A DNA stretch of 22,333 bases, taken from assembly GCA_947304085.1 (NCBI GenBank), contig CAMZAC010000001.1, positions 1 through 22,333 on the forward strand, in the 5' to 3' direction. Below the pieces are notes generated by a model. The model was not told the origin of the DNA. It did not search any database and saw only the letters and a program-made list of their open reading frames with translations. Source of the DNA: an uncultured Alphaproteobacteria bacterium. Its GTDB lineage: Bacteria; Pseudomonadota; Alphaproteobacteria; Rs-D84. This document shows, piece after piece, positions 1 to 7,401 of the stretch. How positions within the stretch are numbered: position 1 is the first letter of the stretch; each line of letters starts with the position of its first letter. The position numbers were made by a program, and so were the translations under genes.

Positions 1-225
1 AGTCAATATTGTTGATATTGCGGTTTGTGCTTCACTGGTTTGTGTTTGGAAATACATTAAAGCAGAACAAATTGCAATTATAATAGAAAGACTAATAAAA
101 TACACGGCTGCATTAATAAACACAGTTATAACTGCTGATAATTTTTTGGTATTGAATACTTTCAATAAACCGTTGAATATTAATATAGCATAATTTTTAT
201 CTTCTTTATCAGAAGGTTTTGGCAT
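1..225 (-). CDS. C-terminal part of a TrbL/VirB6-like membrane protein (partial at left edge)
   Basis: This open reading frame of 75 codons runs off the left edge, so its real C-terminus is unseen. It starts MPKPSDKEDKNYAILIF, a charged cytoplasmic stretch, and then has one long hydrophobic segment (about residues 31-62). It lies in exactly the same frame as the gene at 235-1131; only the TAA at 235-237 and three sense codons (Ala-Glu-Ser) separate them. Its pattern, a charged linker followed by a hydrophobic helix starting K-K-L, matches the part of the paralogue at 3832-5142 that follows the helix where the 235-1131 protein stops. No Shine-Dalgarno sequence precedes the ATG. It is therefore either the detached C-terminal half of a nonsense-split gene or a separate chain made by reinitiation. 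It does not by itself match a named family. Confidence 0.55.
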   Translation of the reverse strand, partial: MPKPSDKEDKNYAILIFNGLLKVFNTKKLSAVITVFINAAVYFISLSIIIAICSALMYFQTQTSEAQTAISTILT

Positions 226-234
226 AGATTCTGC

Positions 235-1131
235 TTATGCTGTAAAAGGGAGCTTCAACAATGTTAAAAACAAATCTGCGACAATTCCAATGGTCATAAA
301 TGCATATTTAAATATGCATTTAATAAAAATATAAACAGAAATGCATCCAATTAAAAGTAATGATAAGCTGCTTGTAAATCCTTTTATTATCCAGCCTAAA
401 CTGGTAGATATTGCGTTATAGAAAAAAGACGACATTTGTGCTGGTAAACACATTATGTTTGCACTGGCATCAGGATTTAACAATAATGCAACATCTTGAC
501 TGCCATTTGTTATAAAAGATAAAGATTGATTTTGATTGATATAAGTGTGAATCGCATCACAATTGGTTGACATTGTTGTGTTATATGTCCCAGCGACAGT
601 GGTCAAAATACCTTCTGAAAAATATCTTCCAAAGGCTAAAATTGGTTCTACAATGTCTGAAAAGATTTTATTTGGTCCGTATTCTAAAACAAGAACCCAA
701 ATAACAATTATAAAACCCTGTTTGATTATCGTGTATATAAACTCTTTAACATTTCCAGATTCACGCATAATTTTATATGATTCAAGCCCAATCCAAAATG
801 CATACATAGCAAGTAAAAATATAACAATAAATTCTACCAAAGATGCCTGTAATAAATAAGCAATTGCAGATAAAGCCTTCATCAACATTAAACCTATTCG
901 GGCTTCTATTGGGACGAAAGTTGAAGAATGTATGGTTGAATCAACATTTGCTTTAACTTGCTCCAAATTATTTGATAGTTTGTTTCTGTATAATGAAATA
1001 TTTTCTTCAGTCAGCCAATTACCATAATCGCCAACAGTTGGTAAATTGGTTTCAGCAGCAAAAGCTGTGTGCAAGGCAAATACACACAAAACGCAAATTA
1101 TAAATCGTGAAAAAAATTTAAGAATTCGCAT
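235..1131 (-). CDS. TrbL/VirB6-like inner-membrane protein, N-terminal part (298 aa, apparently truncated)
   Basis: The protein starts with a clear Sec signal peptide (about residues 1-25, cleavage after AFA). Hydrophobic segments follow near residues 80-118 and 133-150. The family motif V-E-P-I-L-A-F-G lies at 161-168, and a presumed periplasmic loop carries Cys191 and Cys228. Two or three further hydrophobic helices follow before the chain ends abruptly inside a helix (LLKLPFTA). The motif and loop align best with the gene at 3832-5142 (EFGAFYTNGIL against AFGRYFSEGIL). The paralogues are 410-484 residues long and continue past this point, so this one looks truncated by the in-frame TAA at 235-237. 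AAAGGATAGGT provides a good ribosome-binding site. It is the fourth gene of the minus-strand operon, 15 bases after the previous stop. Assignment to the VirB6/TrbL channel family of type IV secretion systems is inferred from architecture. Confidence 0.6.
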   Translation of the reverse strand: MRILKFFSRFIICVLCVFALHTAFAAETNLPTVGDYGNWLTEENISLYRNKLSNNLEQVKANVDSTIHSSTFVPIEARIGLMLMKALSAIAYLLQASLVEFIVIFLLAMYAFWIGLESYKIMRESGNVKEFIYTIIKQGFIIVIWVLVLEYGPNKIFSDIVEPILAFGRYFSEGILTTVAGTYNTTMSTNCDAIHTYINQNQSLSFITNGSQDVALLLNPDASANIMCLPAQMSSFFYNAISTSLGWIIKGFTSSLSLLLIGCISVYIFIKCIFKYAFMTIGIVADLFLTLLKLPFTA

Positions 1132-1146
1132 TTTTACCTATCCTTT

Positions 1147-2601
1147 TTATTTCATTTTTGCTCTGACAGCTTTGAATATTTTTATCGGCGCATTATAAAT
1201 TGTTTTGACTGTATCTTTTACCCAAGTGCCAAAATCAATTTGGTCTTTGTTTTTATCTCCAATTACCTCGTCTACTTTTGGCGATACAACCCAAAAGTAC
1301 AAGAATCCAATACCTATCATGAAAAGGAAAAAATCAAATCCATGTTCCATAAAATCAAATGCGTGTGGATATTCTCGTTCCACAATTATCTTTTCTTGTT
1401 TAAAACATTCAAGAAATTTGTCTTTATCTGTTTCGTTGTCTACTAACGATATTTTTTCGCACTTTGAAAAAACTGCCATCACAGACATTGCTTCTGTCTT
1501 GGCGGAAGTGTTTTGGACAACAGAGCCAGACAATAAAGGCGGCATAATAGTTGTAAAACCATCAACAGGTCCTGGGTAAAAAGCATCTGCAGAAAAATAC
1601 ACAATCGCATAAATTATACATACCTTTAAACTGATTTTAATTATGCTTACCGCCGAATTTACCAACATATCTATGGCAGAAGATACCAGTTTGCTTGCAA
1701 TCTTCCACACTTCTTCAAATGCAGCAGCAGCCAGAAGAAACGGCATAAATATTATTATAAATATTAATTTGAAAATAACATTTAAAACTTGGAACACTAA
1801 ATCAAACCCAATTATTAAAAATAGTATTACTAATGCTAAGCCAGCCAGCCATGTAAATACACCACCGTTTAAATCATCAGCCCATGCATAATTCATCAAA
1901 GCAAAACCACCACCTGCACCGGCTAACATAACCGTATTCAGATTACCCATAACACACATAAAGGGTTTTAATACAGGATCTAAAATATTTTGTTTATCAA
2001 TATCTTCTTTTGTGATTTGACCACATTGTGCGTTGCTTACAAGTTTTGTGGTTGCCATTGCCAAGGTAGAGCCAACATACATCACGGGACTTACAGTTAT
2101 ATTTGTAATTACTTTTAATGCACTTGTCCCAGACCAATTTAATGCACCAATCAATGCCCCACAAATCATAACCCGAATACCTGTTTTCCATATTTTTTCA
2201 AACCATTTTTTAAAATCTAATTTTGGTTCTTGTCCGGATAAATCCTGGATTTCTTTAGATGTAGCTTGTTCGCGAATATAAGATATTGTGTGCAAAATTA
2301 TAAAAATCCCAAATCCAATTGCCATTAATATCCACAAATTATTTACAATACCAGTCCAAAATTGTTCTGTAGCTTGACCAATGATACCAAATAATTGTTC
2401 GATAGCATTACACAAAAAACATCCATTAACGGTTGCTATGTCACCATTTTGGATTCCTACTTGGTTTAAAAAATTTCCGATGTTTATATAAGATAAAGAT
2501 GCGCCACCAATGGATGAACTAAGATACCAAACACCAATACCCAACAAAGTTGCGCCAGCTAAAAATTTTAATCCAACAGATAATAACCAGTTTTTTATCA
2601 T
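1147..2601 (-). CDS. TrbL/VirB6-like polytopic inner-membrane protein (484 aa, CxxC subtype)
   Basis: This is the longest member of the array. It has an N-terminal hydrophobic helix (about 8-28), a short extracytoplasmic segment with a CFLC motif (Cys61, Cys64), and helices around 88-108 and 142-160. The S-P-V-M-Y-V-G motif follows at 171-177, then a loop containing two cysteines (CGQ and FMC), and at least four further helices. A strongly hydrophobic run (near 265-295) ends with MPFLLAAAAFEE. The C-terminus is cytoplasmic and basic. The CxxC followed by an amphipathic helix is shared with the genes at 2598-3830 and 5214-6503. The start codon overlaps the preceding stop as ATGA, which points to translational coupling. 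If this is a VirB6/TrbL homologue, it would form part of a type IV secretion inner-membrane channel. No other secretion genes such as virB4 or virD4 are visible here. Confidence 0.6.
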   Translation of the reverse strand: MIKNWLLSVGLKFLAGATLLGIGVWYLSSSIGGASLSYINIGNFLNQVGIQNGDIATVNGCFLCNAIEQLFGIIGQATEQFWTGIVNNLWILMAIGFGIFIILHTISYIREQATSKEIQDLSGQEPKLDFKKWFEKIWKTGIRVMICGALIGALNWSGTSALKVITNITVSPVMYVGSTLAMATTKLVSNAQCGQITKEDIDKQNILDPVLKPFMCVMGNLNTVMLAGAGGGFALMNYAWADDLNGGVFTWLAGLALVILFLIIGFDLVFQVLNVIFKLIFIIIFMPFLLAAAAFEEVWKIASKLVSSAIDMLVNSAVSIIKISLKVCIIYAIVYFSADAFYPGPVDGFTTIMPPLLSGSVVQNTSAKTEAMSVMAVFSKCEKISLVDNETDKDKFLECFKQEKIIVEREYPHAFDFMEHGFDFFLFMIGIGFLYFWVVSPKVDEVIGDKNKDQIDFGTWVKDTVKTIYNAPIKIFKAVRAKMK

Positions 2602-3830
2602 TTTGTTGCTTTTGTTGTTGTGGTTGTATCGGTTTTTGTTGTCGATTCAGACTTTGTTTCTGGACTTATACGATCCTTAATAACTTGTTTTGCATCTTTT
2701 TTAACTATATCAGTAAGTTTCAGTACATCGTCGCCAACCTTTTGGGACATGCTATTTTGTTCTGATACCGCAAATGTAGACATTATCTCTTTGGTTATAT
2801 TTGGTATTTGCTTTGCAATATAATTTAGAATAAAAACCAAAACAAGTGAACCAAAAAAAGTCACCTGCAAAGCATTTGGATTATCTAAATCAAAATCGAA
2901 AATAGAGCCAACATTGTTTTGAATCATATCTGGTGTTATATTATTCCCCTTTAAATACCCAGAAATTAATAACATTATAACAGTATAGGTTAATATTGCA
3001 GATGCCATAGATACAATTGCGTTGATAAGATTTTTTATTTGGTTTACGCCGACACTTTTACCAAAATTTTTCAACCAATCTGGTATGTTTGGTGCATCTT
3101 TGAATACAAATAACACCAAGGATATAGGAAAAAAGAAAGCAAACATCGCCATTGCTACAATTATATCTATAAAACAAAAAGAATATTTTATAAACAGCCC
3201 CACAAAACTGTATGTTAAAGTTAAACCAACAAAAAAAGCTAAAATTCGTTTAACTAACGCGTCGACAGTTATTGGTATTGGGATTGTGAAAGAAGAATCT
3301 ATAATTGCAATACCCATCTCAATATAAGTTTGAAAATTTGAAACAGTGCTTTTTAACGTTTGTAATATGGTGTTTCGTAAATTTTGATTAAACATGCTAT
3401 CTTGTTTCAGATTTGTTTTTAAAGTGTCATCAGATACAGAAGTTTTTGAAACGTTGCTTTTATCTAATTGAATAATTGATTTTGAATATTCCAGAGTTAT
3501 TGTGGCAACAGGTTCAAAAGTGACACGTGAAATAAATTGTGGAACCATTAAACCGCAGGCCAGCAAAGATAGAGCAATTAAAGACTTTATAAAAACAGGT
3601 TTTAAAGAGGTTTCAAAAAATTGGTTTGTTTTATCGGATTTTAGTTGTTGCCAAAATGCGTTTAGCATGTAAAAACAAAATAAAGTGGCAAAAATATAAA
3701 AGCTAAACGTGCTTAATTGACCATATGCCAAGCCAGCAGCATTTGATATAATATCAAATAAATTTCCAAACACTTCACAAGTCCAACACTGTGTGACTTT
3801 TTCAGTTAAAGCGAATGCCAGCTCTTGCAT
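2598..3830 (-). CDS. TrbL/VirB6-like polytopic inner-membrane protein (410 aa, CxxC subtype)
   Basis: The protein has no signal peptide and begins almost directly with the CWTC motif (Cys15, Cys18) and an amphipathic helix. Hydrophobic helices follow at about 41-60 and 80-100. The family motif F-E-P-V-A-T-I is at 105-111. The loop after it is polar and, unlike the other members, has no cysteine pair. More helices follow, including a very hydrophobic segment ending FFFPISLVLFVF that matches the MP/LP-containing helix of the paralogues. The C-terminal tail (about the last 25 residues) is low-complexity Ser/Thr/Lys. It starts one base after the stop of the upstream gene and overlaps the next start by four bases, so it sits in the middle of a coupled operon. 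CWTC plus the following helix is nearly identical in pattern to the divergent gene at 5214-6503, which supports common ancestry. Function is inferred from family resemblance only. Confidence 0.6.
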   Translation of the reverse strand: MQELAFALTEKVTQCWTCEVFGNLFDIISNAAGLAYGQLSTFSFYIFATLFCFYMLNAFWQQLKSDKTNQFFETSLKPVFIKSLIALSLLACGLMVPQFISRVTFEPVATITLEYSKSIIQLDKSNVSKTSVSDDTLKTNLKQDSMFNQNLRNTILQTLKSTVSNFQTYIEMGIAIIDSSFTIPIPITVDALVKRILAFFVGLTLTYSFVGLFIKYSFCFIDIIVAMAMFAFFFPISLVLFVFKDAPNIPDWLKNFGKSVGVNQIKNLINAIVSMASAILTYTVIMLLISGYLKGNNITPDMIQNNVGSIFDFDLDNPNALQVTFFGSLVLVFILNYIAKQIPNITKEIMSTFAVSEQNSMSQKVGDDVLKLTDIVKKDAKQVIKDRISPETKSESTTKTDTTTTTKATK

Positions 3831-3831
3831 T

Positions 3832-5142
3832 TTAACTCTTTTTTAATTTTGTTCTTAACTCTATAATCTTTTTAATGAACTCAGGGGTTGCCTTTGCTTT
3901 GTTGTATGAATATTTACCCAAAGCAGCAGCTTCGTTATACAAGTCAGGTTTTGCACCAGAATATTTCTGTAACTGTTCACGTGTCATATTGAAAATTGAC
4001 AACATCAAGAAAAATGTTAAAACAGATGATATCCACAACATAGAATGTTGTCCAAATGAAGTGGCCGTGTTAGATGGAACATTTGACACAGCCATACCGC
4101 CGGTTGCTGCGTTAAACGTAGCAGAAGACCAATTGAATAACGCACGAACTAATGCGATATTTATACACAATATGAAAGCGCATGCAACCATGGTTATAAC
4201 CAGTTTTTTAAGAGCGTCTATTATTTGGCTAAAAGCAGGGAATATATCAAACCATGAATCTGATTTTTTTGCAACCCACGATAATACTTTAAAAGGATAC
4301 ATAATCAGTGCCAAACAAAAGTCAAATATTCCCTGGATTATAAGCAGTGCCATGAAAAAATTAGCTGATGTAAACGAAGAAACTAATAACAATCCGGTTA
4401 ATACGTTCAAAAAATCTTTTCCACCATGTGGAATTAGTGTGCTTAATCCACGTAATCCACGATTTAAAAACCCAAAACCATATTTGATAACAGTATTATT
4501 TTCTTTTGATATGGTGTAAACCGGCATAACCATAAATTCACAACTTGATTTTGACAACCAACCGCTTTGTTCTATAGATGTGCATTCTGTTCCAACATAG
4601 TTAGTATCAAAACCAAAATCAGTTCCACGGATGGTTTTTAAAATACCGTTTGTATAGAAAGCACCAAATTCTAGAAATGGGTTAACCAGGTATTTTGTGA
4701 TATATATGGGCCGAACTTGCAATAATATAACACACGCAATAATCGCACGCAAGCATGGTTTAAGAACGTTTTCTGCTACAGACCAACCTGTTAGTTTTCC
4801 GTCCCATATACTGTCAGACGGTGAAAAACCAAAAAAGCCCAACCACTCTTTTGGTAGAAACATTTTTACTGCATACAGAGCAATATAAAACCCGGCAAAA
4901 AAATAAATCAACAAATATATTATGCCAGTGCCGTTTCCAACAAAATAATTATATACAGACCCAGCTATATTCACCATTGTCGATAAAACCAGTGGAACAA
5001 AAGGTGCCAAATTCAAAGACGAATCTATAAGGCTTGTTTCTGCATAAGCAGATTCTGACAATAAAAAACAAAAAGCAAAAACCCCGATTAATATCGGAAC
5101 ACGACAATACAGACGGTATAAAATACTTATCAGTTTGTACAT
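3832..5142 (-). CDS. TrbL/VirB6-like exported polytopic membrane protein (436 aa), first gene of the minus-strand operon
   Basis: A signal peptide spans about residues 1-34 (cleavage near AYA-E). A helix at about 74-94 precedes a soluble stretch and a helix at about 130-148. The motif V-N-P-F-L-E-F-G lies at 153-160 and is followed by a loop with Cys187 and Cys201. Further hydrophobic segments follow, including one ending MYPFKVLSWV, and a basic C-terminal tail (about 30 residues rich in Lys). The motif and the following GILKTIRGT are closest to the 235-1131 protein (GILTTVAGT), so these two form a subtype without the N-terminal CxxC. It is the first gene after the divergent promoter at 5173-5181, with a GAGAG ribosome-binding site three bases before the ATG. 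The presumed role is a channel or scaffold subunit in the inner membrane; no direct functional signature is visible. Confidence 0.6.
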   Translation of the reverse strand: MYKLISILYRLYCRVPILIGVFAFCFLLSESAYAETSLIDSSLNLAPFVPLVLSTMVNIAGSVYNYFVGNGTGIIYLLIYFFAGFYIALYAVKMFLPKEWLGFFGFSPSDSIWDGKLTGWSVAENVLKPCLRAIIACVILLQVRPIYITKYLVNPFLEFGAFYTNGILKTIRGTDFGFDTNYVGTECTSIEQSGWLSKSSCEFMVMPVYTISKENNTVIKYGFGFLNRGLRGLSTLIPHGGKDFLNVLTGLLLVSSFTSANFFMALLIIQGIFDFCLALIMYPFKVLSWVAKKSDSWFDIFPAFSQIIDALKKLVITMVACAFILCINIALVRALFNWSSATFNAATGGMAVSNVPSNTATSFGQHSMLWISSVLTFFLMLSIFNMTREQLQKYSGAKPDLYNEAAALGKYSYNKAKATPEFIKKIIELRTKLKKS

Positions 5143-5172
5143 TCTCTCTATATATTACTTTTTATATATTGA

Positions 5173-5181
5173 ATTATATCA
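5173..5181 (-). promoter_or_regulatory. Extended -10 promoter of the minus-strand membrane-protein operon
   Basis: Read on the minus strand this is TGATATAAT, a perfect TGn-TATAAT extended -10 box. Transcription would start near 5166, giving a leader of about 24 bases before the ATG at 5142. No good -35 hexamer is visible, as is usual for extended -10 promoters. The element is the exact mirror of the plus-strand box at 5198-5206. Confidence 0.55.
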
Positions 5182-5206
5182 CATTTATCACAAAATATGA
5201 TATAAT
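5178..5206 (+). promoter_or_regulatory. Extended -10 promoter of the divergent membrane-protein gene
   Basis: The box TGATATAAT occupies 5198-5206. ATCACA at 5178-5183 (four of six matches to TTGACA) lies 17 bases upstream of the TATAAT hexamer. The expected start of transcription, about seven bases after the box, falls at 5213-5214, which is the ATG of the gene, so the mRNA is probably leaderless. The -35 region overlaps the -10 box of the opposing promoter. Confidence 0.55.
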
Positions 5207-5213
5207 TAAAATT

Positions 5214-6503
5214 ATGAAAGTGTTAAAAAAATTATTAATATGGATTTTTTTATTATTTCCTGTTGCGGCTTTTGCCCTTCCTGCCGTGGTGACTGGTATT
5301 GGTGCTGCGATAGGTGGCCTGGCTGGGTTTTCAATCTGGCGTTCTGCATCACCGGTAAATATTCGTGAAGCTTTTGATTTTTTTTCGTCTTGTTGGACAT
5401 GTCAAATATTTTCAGATGTAATGGTCGCAATGTCTAATTTATTGCCTGCTGTATACAAATCGTTGGGACGAATCGTTATACCAATGTCTATTGCTTTGCT
5501 TGCAGTTTTGTTTGCGTGGCGATTGTTTTCTGGTTTTGTTAATGCAAAAATAGAAGATGGGTACAAGTTGGCCGGTAATTTCAGTAGTTATGCGGTGAAA
5601 TTAACTGTTTTGATTGGTTTGTTATTAATGCCATTACCACACATAATAACAAGTGTTATGATTGAACCAGCTGTGACACTTGGAACATCTTTGGATTATA
5701 TTGTTTCGCCGAATAATAGATTTTCAGAATGTATGGTCACAACGGCTGTGTTAGATCAGGCTTCCAGATCAGAAGGTGTAGCCAGTTATGGTGCTTTTTC
5801 GCCAAATTTGCGTCATCAATTAACTTGTGAAATTGCTAATATTCATCAAATAACAGGTCTTGGAATAACTGTTGGTTGGGCCATGATTAATATGGCTTTT
5901 GATTCAGATTATATGTATAAAATTTTTTCTGATATACCTGTGTTTCCCAATGTTGGGATATTTTTGGTTGGCATTGCTATATTGATAGTATATTTTTTTG
6001 CGTTATTACCGATACCTATTTATTTTCTTGGGGTTTTTGTGCAGTTGGCGCTGAATTTAATATTGTTGCCGATAATGTTAATGGCCTGGATGTTTGACAA
6101 GGATAACTTTGCAATTTTTCCACAAGGCGGAAAAACGATTCGCGAAATGATAGATGATGCGCTGAAAGCAGTGATAGGAATTGCTTTGACGGTGGTGTTT
6201 TTAAATTTTTCAGTATTATTCTTAAATGTGTTGTTTTCGGGTTTTGACATGAATATTCTTGGTGAAATCATACTTCAAAACGATTCGAAAAAATTAATGG
6301 ATGGCTTGATGCTGAATAACAGCAGTTTAATAGTGGTATTGCTTGTGGGTGTATTTATAGCTATGTTTATGACAATGATTCCAAAGCTTACAGATATGTT
6401 GTTCAAGATAAAAATATCAGATGAATACTATCAAACAGCAAAAAAAGACGTTCAATCTTTGTGGGGAGATCTGAAAAAATGGGGCTCCGCAATAAAAAAA
6501 TAA
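5214..6503 (+). CDS. TrbL/VirB6-like exported polytopic membrane protein (429 aa, CxxC subtype), divergent from the others
   Basis: A signal peptide covers about residues 1-21 (AFA-L). It is followed by a Gly/Ala-rich segment and the CWTC motif (Cys60, Cys63) with an amphipathic helix. Helices lie at about 88-108 and 128-148, and the family motif I-E-P-A-V-T-L-G is at 150-157. A loop with Cys173 and Cys205 and several more helices follow, one of them ending LLPIMLMAWMF. The C-terminus is soluble and lysine-rich. I chose the ATG at 5214 because it starts a good signal peptide and sits at the predicted transcription start. An upstream in-frame ATG at 5034 would read through the divergent promoter and the 5' end of the opposing gene, so I reject it. 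No Shine-Dalgarno sequence precedes 5214. It shares layout and CWTC with the gene at 2598-3830, so it is the sixth member of the array, transcribed in the opposite direction. Confidence 0.65.
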   Translation: MKVLKKLLIWIFLLFPVAAFALPAVVTGIGAAIGGLAGFSIWRSASPVNIREAFDFFSSCWTCQIFSDVMVAMSNLLPAVYKSLGRIVIPMSIALLAVLFAWRLFSGFVNAKIEDGYKLAGNFSSYAVKLTVLIGLLLMPLPHIITSVMIEPAVTLGTSLDYIVSPNNRFSECMVTTAVLDQASRSEGVASYGAFSPNLRHQLTCEIANIHQITGLGITVGWAMINMAFDSDYMYKIFSDIPVFPNVGIFLVGIAILIVYFFALLPIPIYFLGVFVQLALNLILLPIMLMAWMFDKDNFAIFPQGGKTIREMIDDALKAVIGIALTVVFLNFSVLFLNVLFSGFDMNILGEIILQNDSKKLMDGLMLNNSSLIVVLLVGVFIAMFMTMIPKLTDMLFKIKISDEYYQTAKKDVQSLWGDLKKWGSAIKK

Positions 6504-6509
6504 AAAATC

Positions 6510-6540
6510 AAGTGCTTTATTTAACATAGTGCACTTTTTT
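6510..6540 (+). terminator. Probable intrinsic terminator after the divergent membrane-protein gene
   Basis: AAGTGC at 6510-6515 pairs with GCACTT at 6531-6536, with a 15-base loop, and the T run extends to 6540. The stem is short but the position, just after the TAA at 6501-6503, fits. Confidence 0.45.
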
Positions 6541-6554
6541 ATGTGAACCGAATC

Positions 6555-6563
6555 TGATATAAT
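6555..6563 (+). promoter_or_regulatory. Extended -10 promoter of the 169-aa orphan gene
   Basis: This is TGATATAAT, identical to the boxes at 5173-5181 (minus) and 5198-5206. Transcription would start at about 6570-6571, at the GTG-ATG start of the gene, so the message is probably leaderless. Confidence 0.5.
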
Positions 6564-6573
6564 TCACACTGTG

Positions 6574-7083
6574 ATGAGAAAGTTTCCGATTCTTTATTGG
6601 CCATATAAAACAAATGGTAATTCAGACTACCAGTTGTCTCGTAAGGTTATTAATAATGCAACCGGTATTATGCCAGATGTTATTACAGAAGATTTGGATT
6701 TTGGCGGCATTTTCGATAAAAACGAAGATGCCGTTGTATATTATCCGGTTTTATGCGAATCTACTGGTTGGTGGGGTGAATTATTGGGTGGAAACGGTGT
6801 GGTTGTCGATAAAATAATAGTTTCACCAGAGTGTCAACTGATGGTAATAGTAGCAGAATCTAAAGCAAAGGTAAACGGTGACAATCAATTGTTAGCTGCA
6901 GAAATTCGCCCATCAAGTGGCTTTTTCAAAAAAATGAATTCATCAGTCGCTACGATTGCGGACATGTTGGCAACGGATGCCGGAACAATTTTGGCTTTGT
7001 TTTCAGGTAAAAATCAGAATCAATTTATAAATATTATTGAATCAACAGGCAATTCTTATCTTGGCTGTATAGGCCAATATTAA
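6574..7083 (+). CDS. Hypothetical protein, 169 aa
   Basis: I do not recognise this protein. It has no signal peptide, no long membrane helix and no evident catalytic motif. It looks like a soluble cytoplasmic alpha/beta protein: MRKFPILYWPYKTNG at the start, an aromatic patch (GWWGELLGG) near residue 65, a beta-rich stretch around VDKIIVSPECQLMVIVAES, and a C-terminal Asn/Gly-rich end. The start could be the ATG at 6574 or the GTG immediately before it at 6571. Both sit at the predicted transcription start and neither has a Shine-Dalgarno sequence. It stands alone: a terminator lies upstream and rpmE has its own promoter downstream. Reading frame and base composition match the neighbours, so it is likely a real gene, but no function can be assigned. 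Confidence 0.6.
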   Translation: MRKFPILYWPYKTNGNSDYQLSRKVINNATGIMPDVITEDLDFGGIFDKNEDAVVYYPVLCESTGWWGELLGGNGVVVDKIIVSPECQLMVIVAESKAKVNGDNQLLAAEIRPSSGFFKKMNSSVATIADMLATDAGTILALFSGKNQNQFINIIESTGNSYLGCIGQY

Positions 7084-7103
7084 ACAAAACACATAACTTT
7101 ATC

Positions 7104-7131
7104 TTGATTTTACGAAAAAAGTGGGTATAAT
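7104..7131 (+). promoter_or_regulatory. Promoter of rpmE
   Basis: TTGATT at 7104-7109 and a perfect TATAAT at 7126-7131 are separated by 16 bases. The expected start near 7138 gives a leader of about 36 bases that carries the AAAGGA ribosome-binding site. Confidence 0.6.
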
Positions 7132-7173
7132 CTTCGGGCTATAAGTAATTTTGTTAAATAAAAGGACATAACG

Positions 7174-7386
7174 ATGAAAAAAGGCATTCATCCAGAATAT
7201 CATGAAATCAACGTCACGATGACTGACGGGAAAACTGTAAAAATGTATTCTTCTGTAAAAAAAGATTTGGTTTTGTCTATGGATAATTTGAATCATCCAG
7301 CATGGACCGGTCAACGCAATAATGACGCAGTGAAAGGGAAACGTGCTGCAGAATTTAAAAATAAATTTGCAGGGTTTAAATTCTAA
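7174..7386 (+). CDS. rpmE: 50S ribosomal protein bL31
   Basis: At 70 residues the protein has the family's usual length and hallmarks: MKKGIHPEYHEI at the start, a T-D-G-K-T segment, and the central HPAWTGQR stretch followed by a basic, Phe-rich end (EFKNKFAGFKF). It binds the large ribosomal subunit and takes part in subunit bridging. It has no cysteines at all, so it is the zinc-independent form. AAAGGA lies eight bases before the ATG. It is followed 15 bases later by an inositol-monophosphatase-like gene, and a terminator comes only after that gene, so the two are probably cotranscribed. Confidence 0.93.
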   Translation: MKKGIHPEYHEINVTMTDGKTVKMYSSVKKDLVLSMDNLNHPAWTGQRNNDAVKGKRAAEFKNKFAGFKF

Positions 7387-7401
7387 AATTGGTGGTCTGA
7401 T

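Noticed and set aside
3875..4519. 214-codon open frame on the plus strand
   Set aside because: It is antisense to the membrane-protein gene at 3832-5142, whose signal peptide, helices and paralogues are convincing; the antisense product has no recognisable features.
5034..5213. 60-codon N-terminal extension of the gene at 5214
   Set aside because: It would cross both divergent promoters and the 5' end of the opposing gene, and the signal peptide starts cleanly at 5214.
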